A stretch of DNA of 54,113 nucleotides, from assembly GCA_017501145.1 (NCBI GenBank), contig JAFVXL010000085.1:1-54113 (forward strand), in the 5' to 3' direction. Under the pieces are notes generated by a model. It had not been told where the DNA came from and made no database searches. It saw only the letters and a program-made list of their open reading frames with translations. Shown here one piece after another: positions 7,756 to 18,300 of this stretch (positions within the stretch are counted from its first letter, which is position 1; every line of letters begins with the position of its first letter). The stretch is from Clostridia bacterium (GTDB lineage Bacteria > Bacillota > Clostridia > Christensenellales > Pumilibacteraceae). Position numbers and translations under genes: made by a program.

Positions 7756-9243
7756 TTAAGTGTTTCTTTTTTCTTTTTTGTTAAAAAAATATTCCATTTT
7801 GAGCATACCGAACAAAAAGCATCCAAGCGCCATAAACGCTGTGCCGCAAGCTCCGCAAATAGCAATTTTGAAGAATATGGGCAATTTGATTATATCGTAC
7901 AGCCAGCGCATTAAGAAATGCGTGGGGACTATTAAGGCGAAAATTTTAACAAGCGTTAGCAAGAAATTAAGGCGAAATTTTATCTTTTTTCGCATAGCGA
8001 TTACGTTGAGTGTAGAAGATAGCATAAAGCTTATTCCCATTCCGACGGCAAGCAATTCGACGGTAAAGTTTTTGCCAAGCAAAAAGATGAACGCAAATAG
8101 CACTGCTGATCCTATTATGTAATAGATAAGCCCCTTTAGCTCGAGCTCGAGCGAATTCATCATAGAAGACGTTATGTTTTCGATAGCGATAGGAATCATA
8201 AGCCACGCTGAGAAGGAGAGAAAATTGCCTGAGTCAATGTTGCCGTATAAAAAGGCTCCTATTTCTTTGCCTATTGCCGAGAAGATTGGAACAAAAACAC
8301 CTCCTACGACTATCGCTACGGAGATTGTGCGTTCTATCTGCATTTTTACGCTATTTTCGTTTTTGGTAGCGACTGCGCGCGAAAGGGTGGGGATCATTAC
8401 GAAGGCTATCGATCCTACGAAGGTAAGCGGCACGTATAGAAGCGGTAACGCCATACCTGCACTATAACCGTATTGGTACATTGCTTGCTCAGACGAAGCA
8501 CCGTATCTCATCAATATATATGGCACGGCTATTGACGTTAGCGCCGCAATTACGCTGCTTGCTGCGCGGCTAAAAGTTATTGGAGCAGAGCTTTTTAGCA
8601 AGGGTTTGATTTCGCTAAGTGGGTTAGTAAGCTTTCCTCCCTGCTTAAAGTATACCGCCATACATGCAAGCGCGCTAATAAGACACGCGATCGTCATAGA
8701 AAGCGCGGTAGAGAGCATTTTGTCAAAGCCTAGCACGAACAATATTATACATACCGATATTCGCGCGATTTGCTCGATAAGCTCAAGAACGCTTACAGCC
8801 GTGTATTTTTGTCTACCCCAAAGATTTCCTCTAAACGACGAATAGATAGACGAAAACAGTAGCGCAGGCAGCATATACAACGCAAGAGTCATGCTTATCG
8901 GGCTAGCGAAGGCGTTAGCAATGACGTCTTTTAGCAAAAAAACCGTCGCAATAAGAAGAGTAGACGTAACGATGCTTATAATGAGCGAAGCGGTGGATAT
9001 GGAGTATTCTTCGCACAGCGCATTTTCCGCTCTGCATTTTGCCGTTCGCTTACTTACTACGAGAGGCAAGCCGCTTGTAATCGCTGTGAGAAGCACCATG
9101 AAAAATGAAAACGCGACTTGGTATATGCCTATTTCTGTTGCGCCAAGCTCGTTAGATAAATAAATTTTGAACAAAAACCCGAGGATGCGCTCGATAAAGG
9201 TAAAAGCTGAGAGAGTAAAGATGGACTTAACTATTTTTTTCAT
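7756..9243 (-). CDS. SpoVB/MurJ-like MOP-superfamily lipid flippase
   Basis: About 495 residues with around 14 membrane helices. The opening (KKIVKSIFTLSAFTFIERIL, then IYLSNELGATEIGIYQVAFS) and later SSIYSSFRGNLWGRQKYTAVS resemble the SpoVB/polysaccharide-biosynthesis branch of the MOP flippases. These move undecaprenyl-linked precursors across the membrane; SpoVB acts in spore cortex synthesis. No strong ribosome binding site is seen; I use the ATG at 9243, followed at once by a basic KKIVK, rather than a TTG eight codons upstream. The gene ends four bases before the upstream-most reading of the S-component gene, but that gene has its own promoter. A vegetative MurJ-like role is also possible. 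Confidence 0.8.
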   Translation of the reverse strand: MKKIVKSIFTLSAFTFIERILGFLFKIYLSNELGATEIGIYQVAFSFFMVLLTAITSGLPLVVSKRTAKCRAENALCEEYSISTASLIISIVTSTLLIATVFLLKDVIANAFASPISMTLALYMLPALLFSSIYSSFRGNLWGRQKYTAVSVLELIEQIARISVCIILFVLGFDKMLSTALSMTIACLISALACMAVYFKQGGKLTNPLSEIKPLLKSSAPITFSRAASSVIAALTSIAVPYILMRYGASSEQAMYQYGYSAGMALPLLYVPLTFVGSIAFVMIPTLSRAVATKNENSVKMQIERTISVAIVVGGVFVPIFSAIGKEIGAFLYGNIDSGNFLSFSAWLMIPIAIENITSSMMNSLELELKGLIYYIIGSAVLFAFIFLLGKNFTVELLAVGMGISFMLSSTLNVIAMRKKIKFRLNFLLTLVKIFALIVPTHFLMRWLYDIIKLPIFFKIAICGACGTAFMALGCFLFGMLKMEYFFNKKEKRNT

Positions 9244-9363
9244 GTTATAAATTATGTCGTGAGTCAATGTTTAATGATAAATTACCTAAGCGGAAAAATT
9301 GACAGTTTAGATGACAACGGAGCATATAAGCGCAAATACGTTTGATTTTTTTGTTGTAATCTC

Positions 9364-9393
9364 TTGACATGTTTGTATAATTTATAGTATAAT
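9364..9393 (+). promoter_or_regulatory. Promoter of the 852-residue LRR lipoprotein
   Basis: TTGACA (9364-9369), 18-base spacer, TATAAT (9388-9393). It gives a leader of about 85 bases ending in AAGGAGA before the ATG at 9485. Confidence 0.8.
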
Positions 9394-9484
9394 ATTTATA
9401 CTTGCATGCTGTTGTATTGTTTTTTTTGCAAAACTGTAAGTTTTTGTTAAAAAACAAGCGACTAATACTTATAAGGAGAAGATT

Positions 9485-12043
9485 ATGAAAAGAAGGACTT
9501 TAGTAAGCATAGTTTGTGTTATTGCGGCGCTTTGCTTTGGGACTTTTTTCGTTGGTTGCAATAAGCACACGCATACGTTTAGTAGCGAGTGGTCGTCTAA
9601 TGCTGAGTACCATTGGCATGCGGCAACCTGCGAGCACACCGAAGAAAAGTCGGATTACGCAAAGCATACTTTTAGAGCAAGCGGAGTTTGTATCTACTGC
9701 GATTACGTCAGAGAAGAAGGCGGTAATGGCGGTAGCGGTAATGGCGGTAGCGGCAATGGCGGCGGACAAAGCTCGGTAGAATTCACCACCGAACCAAGCA
9801 AAATTGTAGCTCTTCCCACTAACGTGGACGTTATTTATGAGAATATGATGTTATCTAAAATAGCGGGTGGCTCGTATATGTTGGTTGGTGTCGAAGGAAC
9901 TTTGGCAAACGCAACAGAAATAACTGTTCCCGAACAAGCCTTGGGCGCAGATATTACGGTAATTGCAGACCAAGCTTTTAGCGGCAACACCAGATTGGTA
10001 AAGATAACGCTTTCGGATAAGATTACTCATATCGGAAATCAAGCGTTCTATAACTGCTCGGCACTTGAGGAGGTTGTTCTTGGCACTGGCTTGAGAACAA
10101 TTGATAATTATGCGTTCAACTCTTGCCCCAACCTTAAGACCATCAACTTCCCCGAGGGATTGGTTTCTATCGGTGAGGCTGCTTTCGTTGCATGTACATC
10201 CATCGAGACAATTGTTTTGCCGACAACTCTCAAAAATATCAGTCAGACAGCATTTGCTCAATGCGAAGCGCTTACATCTATCAGCATCCCTGACTCGCTT
10301 GAGACCATTGGCAACTTTGTATTCTATATGTGCGGAGAGCTTACCGAAGTCGTGCTTCCGGCAGACTTGATCGAGATGGGATACTGCATATTTGCAGAAT
10401 GCCCCAAGCTCGAAAGCGTTACTATGCCGTATATTGGCTTCGACCACTATGACAGCTATTTCTTGGGATTCCAATTTGACCTTGATTTGTCTAACAATTT
10501 GGCAAACCCCGCGGTAAGCAACTCTGCTATTCCTGCGTCGCTTAAGACGGTAACCTTGACAAACTGCTATCAGCTTGCAGACGGCGCGTTTGCCGGCTGC
10601 AGCAATATTGAAACGATCAACTTGCCCGATAATTTGGTATACGTAGGCGAAAATGCGTTCGACGGATGCGCTGCTAGCGTATTTACCGAAAGCAATAACG
10701 GTAAGTATGTAGGTAGCGAAACAAATCCGTACCTCGTATTTGCAAGCGTTATCGACAAGACGGCCACTACGTTGGAAATCAATCAAGCAACCAAGTGCGT
10801 TGCGGGCGGATCTGTTGCAAACTGCGAAAATCTCACTACGGTACGTATTTATGATGATGTAACGTCGGTAGGAATTAACGCTTTTGCAGGAGTTCCAACG
10901 AGAATATTTACAAGAACTGGTAACACCTATTATTTGGGAACTCCCACTAACAGCCAACACGTTTTGATAAAGGTTCAGGGTAACCCTGCGAGCTATACGT
11001 TTACGGATAGCGTTAAGGTAGTAGCGGGCGGCGCGTTCAAAAACAGCAGCGCGCTTACGAGCATCACAATTCCTAACGGCATAACCACCGTTGGCGGAGA
11101 GGCGTTTTATAATTGCGTAGCTCTTACGAGCGTAACCATAGCAGACAGCGTTGCTGTAATTGGCGAAGATGCGTTCTATGGCTGTAAGACCGTCAGCACC
11201 TTGACTGCTCCTGCATACGCGACGCTTGAGCTTGCCGAATCTACCGCTACATTTAGAACGGTAAACCTTACGAGCGGCACCTTCGTACCGGCGTATTCGT
11301 TCCATACGGCATCTGCGCTTACAAGCGTTACTCTTGCCGATTCTATTACCAAAATTGCAGAATATGCTTTCTATCAATGCACGTTGCTTACAGAAATCGA
11401 TTTGCCTTCTAACCTTGTTGCGATAGGTGATAGAGCGTTTACGGGTAATGTGTCGTTAACTACCATCGAATTGCCCACTACGCTCAAAACGATAGGAGCA
11501 TATGCCTTTAGCGGTTGTCAATCTCTTGGTGGCGCGCTTATTCTTCCGGACAGTGTAGAGAGCATTGGCGAAAGAGCGTTTGACCAAATTGCCATAACTC
11601 AGCTTTATATGGGTAGCGGCATAAGGGCGCTTGGACAGTACGCGCTTGGTTATATGTGGTTCCTTGCAGATGTAACCGTATCGCCCGAAAATCCCAACTA
11701 TTATAGCGTAAACAACTGCCTTATCGAGGTTGGCACGGGCTATCTCGTGATCGGCGGTGAAACGGCTGACGTACCTACCGACGGTAGCGTAATAGCATTT
11801 GGCGACCTTGCGTTCTACGGAAGAAGTCAACTTGCTAACATAACGATTAGCGAACATGTAACGTATATCGGATACGGCTGTTTTGCGGGCTGCGTAGATC
11901 TTTTTGATATCCATTATCAAGGCACTCGCCAGCAGTGGAACGCAATTACCTTCGCTGACCTTTGGGACTATATTGGTAGAGTAGGTACATACAAGGTATA
12001 TTTCTCGGACGGCACGTTTATTGAGACGGAAATCGAGACCTAA
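9485..12043 (+). CDS. BspA-like leucine-rich-repeat lipoprotein, 852 aa
   Basis: Secreted, membrane-anchored surface protein. The signal peptide ends in a lipobox (FFVGC, Cys near residue 25). Residues 27-76 form a His/Cys-rich module (HTHTF, EYHWHAATCEH, GVCIYCDY) often seen at the start of clostridial surface proteins and possibly metal-binding. A Gly/Ser/Asn linker of repeated GNGGS follows, then from about residue 100 to 830 many LRR_5 repeats of the form AFxxCxxLxxIxLPxxLxxIGxxAF. A region around residues 390-500 (with FTESNNGKYVGSETNPYLVF) breaks the repeats into two blocks. BspA-like LRR proteins bind host or microbial surfaces; the ligand is unknown. It has its own promoter, a good ribosome binding site and a terminator, and precedes a much larger relative. 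Confidence 0.9.
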   Translation: MKRRTLVSIVCVIAALCFGTFFVGCNKHTHTFSSEWSSNAEYHWHAATCEHTEEKSDYAKHTFRASGVCIYCDYVREEGGNGGSGNGGSGNGGGQSSVEFTTEPSKIVALPTNVDVIYENMMLSKIAGGSYMLVGVEGTLANATEITVPEQALGADITVIADQAFSGNTRLVKITLSDKITHIGNQAFYNCSALEEVVLGTGLRTIDNYAFNSCPNLKTINFPEGLVSIGEAAFVACTSIETIVLPTTLKNISQTAFAQCEALTSISIPDSLETIGNFVFYMCGELTEVVLPADLIEMGYCIFAECPKLESVTMPYIGFDHYDSYFLGFQFDLDLSNNLANPAVSNSAIPASLKTVTLTNCYQLADGAFAGCSNIETINLPDNLVYVGENAFDGCAASVFTESNNGKYVGSETNPYLVFASVIDKTATTLEINQATKCVAGGSVANCENLTTVRIYDDVTSVGINAFAGVPTRIFTRTGNTYYLGTPTNSQHVLIKVQGNPASYTFTDSVKVVAGGAFKNSSALTSITIPNGITTVGGEAFYNCVALTSVTIADSVAVIGEDAFYGCKTVSTLTAPAYATLELAESTATFRTVNLTSGTFVPAYSFHTASALTSVTLADSITKIAEYAFYQCTLLTEIDLPSNLVAIGDRAFTGNVSLTTIELPTTLKTIGAYAFSGCQSLGGALILPDSVESIGERAFDQIAITQLYMGSGIRALGQYALGYMWFLADVTVSPENPNYYSVNNCLIEVGTGYLVIGGETADVPTDGSVIAFGDLAFYGRSQLANITISEHVTYIGYGCFAGCVDLFDIHYQGTRQQWNAITFADLWDYIGRVGTYKVYFSDGTFIETEIET

Positions 12044-12072
12044 AATCAAAGAAAAATAACATTTATTGACAA

Positions 12073-12112
12073 ACGAGAGCGCGGTGACTTTTGCCGAGGC
12101 TCTCGTTTTTTT
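12073..12112 (+). terminator. Terminator after the first LRR gene
   Basis: ACGAGAGC / GCTCTCGT stem with an 18-base loop and a run of seven T residues, 30 bases after the stop. The remaining 180 bases up to the next promoter are AT-rich and show nothing else I can name. Confidence 0.8.
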
Positions 12113-12292
12113 GTTATTCATCTTTTGTTAGCCGATAAACAAACCGCGAAAAATTTTTGATAAAAGGATGTAAGATTGTATGTAATTAGTTATGGGATTT
12201 ACAAAAAATTGCACTGCTAAAAAATGTGAAAATTTACTTATGATATTGTTGTGTAATTGTGATAAAAAAAATAAAATTATACAACAAAGTGC

Positions 12293-12322
12293 TTGACATT
12301 ATATAATTAAAAGTGATAAACT
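12293..12322 (+). promoter_or_regulatory. Promoter of the 2,928-residue LRR protein
   Basis: TTGACA (12293-12298), 18-base spacer, TAAACT (12317-12322); the leader ends with AAGGAGG at 12359-12365 before the ATG at 12370. Confidence 0.65.
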
Positions 12323-12369
12323 GTGATAAGGTCTATTCTAGACCCATTCTATAATTTTAAGGAGGCAAC

Positions 12370-15300
12370 ATGAAATCTAAGAAGTTGTTGATGGCGCTGC
12401 TTATGGTCCTCATAGTCGCAATGGGATTGTTTGCAGTAGCTTGTGAGCCAGAAGAAATTCCTCCGCTCACAGAAGGCCCCGAAACCGGCACATATTTCTA
12501 TGATGCTGATGACGGCGAATACTTGCTCATCTTGAACAGCGGCGAAAGATTCACTTTCATGGTTGCGGGCGAGAATAAATCCGGTACATATGCTCTTGAC
12601 GAGGCTGGTGTGCTTACTCTTACCTTTAACTATGAAGTAGATGGATCTATCACGGCGCAATACGTTAACGATACAGTAAGATTGACGTATAACAACAAGG
12701 CTATGGAATTCAAGCGCAAGGTAGAATACACTGTAACGTTCAATTCCATGGGTGGTAGCAGTATTAGTGAAGTGGCTGTGTTTAACGGACGCGCGATTCA
12801 AAAGCCTGCAGATCCGACCAAAGAAGGTTATGTATTTGCAGGATGGTACAAAGAGCAATCTTGTGCTACCCCGTTCGTATTCGGCAGCGAAAAAGTAACG
12901 TCTAACGTTACGTTGTATGCTAAGTGGATAGCAATCGAAGTAGGTGTTCTTAACTACACCGTAGACTTTGATCTTGGCTATAGCGAGGCAGATAAAATCC
13001 AAAGCGTTCAAACCTTAAACGGAAAGCTTTATGATATAGCAACTCCCGCAAGAAGCGGATATGTCTTTGGAGGATGGTGGATAAGCGACAGCGAGCAACG
13101 CGACAAGCTCACGGCTAAATACACCGCAGAAACAGTATTTACACAAGATACGACCTTGTTTGCTGTGTGGAACGAAAGTGCAACGGCAATTATGCCGTCC
13201 GTAACCAATAGCGGAATCGCTTGGGACGGTATTTCGGGTATCACCAGCTACTCGGTACAAATTACTAACGAAGCAGGCGAAGTTGTAAAGAGCGAATCTA
13301 ACCACGGTTCGACTATTTTCAACGTTGACTGGGCAAGCCTTCCTGCAGGCGAGTACTGCGTATCCGTTCAATCGAGCAACGGCAATTACAGCGCTGTAAG
13401 ATACTACACCAACAAGGCTCTTGATAGAGTATCCTTGTTCTCGGTAGTAGGTAGCGTTCTTACCTATAACGCTGTTGATAACGCAGAAACTTATTATATA
13501 ACTGTTGAGTGTGGCAACGAAGGCCACGTTCACACTCTTTTGAACAACGGCAAATCGACCTCGTTCGACTTTGCAAACTGCCCGATGGTAGAAGGCGGTA
13601 TTAAGTTTGTTGTAGTAGCAGAAGCTGACGGCTTTGCTGCATCTACTTCGAGAACTTTCGTTGTTAATAGAGAATTGAATGCTATTGAGGCAATCGTAGT
13701 TAACGAAGTAACCGAAGTTATTACTTGGGATCCGGTTGAATTTGCTACCGGATACGTTGTAGCAATTTCCGTTGACGGCGTTGCTCAAGGCATCGAAAAC
13801 ATTGGAAACAAGACGAGCTATTGCTACAAGAAGCTTGCGGGCGATATCGAAATCAACGTATATCCCGTAGCAGAAGGCTATAACTCGCCCGTATATACGT
13901 CCGTAGAAATCGCTAAGGAAACCCTTGCTACTCCGACTAACATTATCGTTAACGGCACAGTAGTTACTTGGGATGCAGTAGAGGATGCTACCGGATACAG
14001 CCTTATCATCAACGGAACGTCTATTAACGTAGTCGGCAATTCGTACGATCTTACCGCTGAGCTTGCTACTATGGTAGAAGGCGAAGACTTCACCATCAGC
14101 GTAATTGCAAGAGGCGACAAAAACTCTCTTGCAAGTGACGTTGTTACTGCAAGAAAGGAAGGTATGTACGGTACGTTGAAGTACCAAGGCAACGTTGTTT
14201 CTTGGAGAGCAGTTGCAGGCGCAACTCGCTACGAAGTAAGAGTTAACAACATGGTTGTTGCTGACGATATCGTTGGCGCTAACAGCTGCGAGGTTGAGCT
14301 TACTAAGGCAGGATACAACACCATTTCGGTATGCTATTACAACCAATATGATGAAGCATCTGTTGCTGCAACTATTGAAGTATACGCATACACCATTTAT
14401 CTCAATCCCGAAAACGGCGAAGAAGGCGCAGTTCGTTACTATGCAATTGGTGACAAGATTGACCTTCCGACCTATACCTTGAACGGTTACACCTTTGACG
14501 GCTGGTACAACGTTCGTGGCGGCGCTAGCGTAAACGGCGCAGAGTACACCGACGAAGTATTTGTAGATACCGCTAACATTAATCTCTACGCTAACTGGAA
14601 GGCTAATAAGTATACCGTAACCTTCGTTTATGGCGATGGCGAAGTAGATGCAGCAGCTCCTGTTAACGCAGAAGTAGTATTCGGCAAGGATTATGATCTT
14701 CCGGCTCCTGCTCACGTAGATCCTACCATGGCATTTATCGCATGGACTCCGGAGAAAGACGTTCTCTCTGCTCGTGTAACTGCTGCTGACGGCGAAAGCA
14801 TCAAGCCGTGGAGCATTTACGAAACCACAGAAGACGAAGACATCAAGCTTTATCCCGTATGGACCAAGGCATTTAGCTTTGCTCTTGAAAACGGCACTTA
14901 TGCTATAAGCAAGGATGCAAGTGGTATCCACAAGGCAACCGCGCTTACCATCCCGACCAAGTATAAGGATATTGACGTAACGATTATTGCAGACTTCTCG
15001 GCTTGCTCTAATCTTGCAGAGCTTAATATTCCTGACACTATCCAAATCATAAACGGCGCTGCGTTCGACGGCTGCTCTAGACTTTCGACCATCAACGTTT
15101 ATGACAATCCTAACGGTGTTCCCGGACCTTACAGCTCGATTGACGGCGTTCTCGTTATCAACCGTGAAGGCGTTAAGGAAGTAGCGTTTGTTTCGGAATA
15201 CAACACCGGCAAGTTCGTAATTCCCGATGGAATTACCACTATTACTAACGTATTTGCAGGCACCAGAATTAGCGAAGTTGTAATTCCCGCATCTGTAACT

Positions 15301-18300
15301 GCAATTCGTAACGGCGCGTTCGAAGGTTGCACTTCGCTCCGCACTGTAACGTTCGAAGACGGCACTGCACCCATCACCATTGATGCAGCTGCATTCAAGG
15401 GTTGTACGGCTCTTACCTCGATTACTCTTCCTGCTCGTTTCACTCTTAGCGGTGGCGTAGCTCTTTATCGTGTATTCGAAGGCTGCAACAACCTTTTGAG
15501 GGTAACCGTATCTTCGGCTCATACCGAATATAAATCTGTTGACGGCGTTGTTCTTAACAAGGGCGGCGACACGTTGATGTACTACCCGACCGGCAGAACG
15601 GGCGCGTATACTATCCCCGCTGGTGTTTATAACATTGGCGATTACGCATTCTGCAGAAACGATTCGCTTACCTCGATCGTAATTCCCGATTCGGTTGTAT
15701 CCATCGGCAAATACGCGTTCGAGCAATGCGCTGCTCTTACCACCGTTAAGGTTGGCGCAGGCGTACGCACCATCGGTGAACGCGCGTTCTATCGTTGTAA
15801 GGCTCTTAAGACTGTAGACTTTAGCACGAACAACGTTCTTACCGATATCAGTGATTTTGCATTTGCATATGCAGAAGAAATTTCTACTTACGGCTCTGAG
15901 AACTATACTCTTACCGGCGTAGTTCTTCCGCAAAGCGTAGAAACTATTGGCGACGGCGCATTCTTCTCTCAAGCTGCGGCTATCGTTAATCTTAACATCC
16001 CCAACTGTACTACTATCGGTAGAAGAGCATTCTTCTGGAACTACTCTATCGAAACCGCTGACCTTAGAAGCGTAGTTACTCTTAGCGACGGCGCGTTCAG
16101 AGAATGTCGTGCGCTTTATTCGGTAACCTTCAGAGACCTTAACTTCTCGTTGACTCAAGAAGAAAAGGAAAACATAACTTACAATGTTCCGTTTACGGGA
16201 TGTAACAATATCGTAGAAATTATTAATCTCGGAACCGCTAATTACGGTAGCGCGGGTATTGGTTCGGTTTGGTACGTTCGTGGCGCTAACGATCCGAGCA
16301 GATTCTTCACTACCGAAGACGGTAAGTTCTTGTATTACACTGACGGAAGCGTAACCAGACTCTTCAAGTATCTTGGCAACGATTCTGAGGTAGTATTGCC
16401 CGAAACTCTTGGCGGCGCAGAAAGCTACTCTATCTACAACGGCGCGTTCGCTAACAACGTTAACATTTCTAAGGTTACTATTCCTGCTGCTGTAACTAGC
16501 ATCGGCAACGGTAGCTCTGGAGAAAGTGGATTTACTTCGTATCCCGCATTCTATGGCTGTGCAGGCTTGGCAGAGGTTTATAACCTTAGCTCACTTAATA
16601 TTACTGCAGGCTCGACTGACAACGGTTACGTAGCAAACTATGCTGTAGTTGTATATGCAAGCGCAACCGAAGAAAGCCCGTTCGTTGAGCAAAACGGATT
16701 CTTCTTTACCGTAACTAGAGATAGCGAAGATGCAATTACTTCGGTAGCTCTTTCTACCTTCGTTGCAACCAGCACCACCGTTGTTCTTCCTGACTACTTT
16801 GTAGAAGGAGATCAAAACTATAACTATACTATTACCAAGAACAGCTTTGGTGGTAAGACTATAGAAAATCTTACTATCGGCGCAGGTGTAACCGATATTC
16901 CGGCAAGCTTATTTGCTAGCGACGCTAACCTTAAGAGCCTTACTATCAACGGTAACGGCGAAACGGTAATCGGTAATCAAGCGTTCTATCGCTGCACCAG
17001 CCTTGAAACCGTTAACCTTACCGGTGTTAAGAAGATTGGCGACAACGCATTCTCTGCTTACACTTACGGCTCGTATTCTTCTAACAGCTATACTCAATAC
17101 GCAGTACCTGTTAAGGAGCTTGTATTTGACGAGCACCTTGAAATTATCGGATACAACGCATTCTTCGGCTGCACCAGCCTTGAGAGCGTACAGCTTGGCG
17201 AAAACGTATCTGAAATTTGGGGTTATGCATTTGCATTTACCGCGCTTAAGGAAGCTGTAATTCCTGCAACCGTTATGAATAACCCTGAGTGGGCGGCTAC
17301 CTCGGGTGGCACGACCAACCGTCGTGGTATTGGTATCTACGCAGGTATCGCTAATCTTGAATCTATCATTATCGAAGAAGGCGTTACTAAGTTGCCGAAC
17401 TACTTGTTCTGCGGTACTTATAGCGCACCGTGTAACGTAGAAAGCGTAACTCTTCCGAGTACCTTGGAATCTATCGGTAATGGTGTATTCCAGTACTTTG
17501 TAAGACTTTCTACCATTACTATTCCTGAATCTGTAACCAGCATCGGCTCTAGTGCATTTAACGCATGCTACAAGCTTAAGGTTATTGTCAACAATTCTGA
17601 CCTTGAAATTGTGGAAGGCGCAACCTCTAACGGTGCTATTGCTCAATACGCAATGGTAGTTCTTGGTAAGGGCGTAGAGGTTTCGTTGTCTACTGAAGTA
17701 GATGAGGAAGGATTCGAATTCACTACTCTTAACGGTAAGGCATTTCTTACCGGATATTATGGTGATAACGCTGCTATTATTACCCCGTACGACTACAAGG
17801 GTGGTACTTACGAAATCGCTCCGTATGCGTTCCTTGACGACTACAGATTCGTAAGCGTAACTCTTGGTAAGGGCGTAACCGCAGTTGGCGCCAAGGCATT
17901 CTATCCGCAAACTAAGTCTTCGGACGGTTCGGGTATTGCAAGCATTGACCTTAACGAAGGTCTTATCTCTATCGGAGACAACGCATTCTATAACGCTGCT
18001 ATTGCAGAAATCGTTATTCCGAGCACTGTAGAAACCATTGGAGCAAGCGCGTTTGCTCAAAACAAGCTTATGACCAAGGCTACTATCCTTAGCGGTGCAG
18101 TCGGATCTAGCGCGTTCAGCGGTTGCTTATCGCTTGGCGTTGTAATTATTGGCGAAGGCGTAACCAGCATCGGCTCCAGCGCATTCGGTAGCTGCTCTAA
18201 GCTCTACGAAGTGTACGACTTGTCCGAGCACATCGAAGTTGTTAAGGGTGCAACTTCTAACGGTGGTGTGGCTCAATACGCAGAAGCTGTTTACGACAGC

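Noticed and set aside
13015..16158. Very long antisense open frame (over 1,000 codons) opposite the giant LRR gene
   Set aside because: It has no ribosome binding site or promoter, its translation is low-complexity and basic with scattered Cys/Tyr/Arg, and it mirrors the strong codon bias and repeats of the sense gene. The same holds for the antisense frames at 9851-11377 and 18127-20487.
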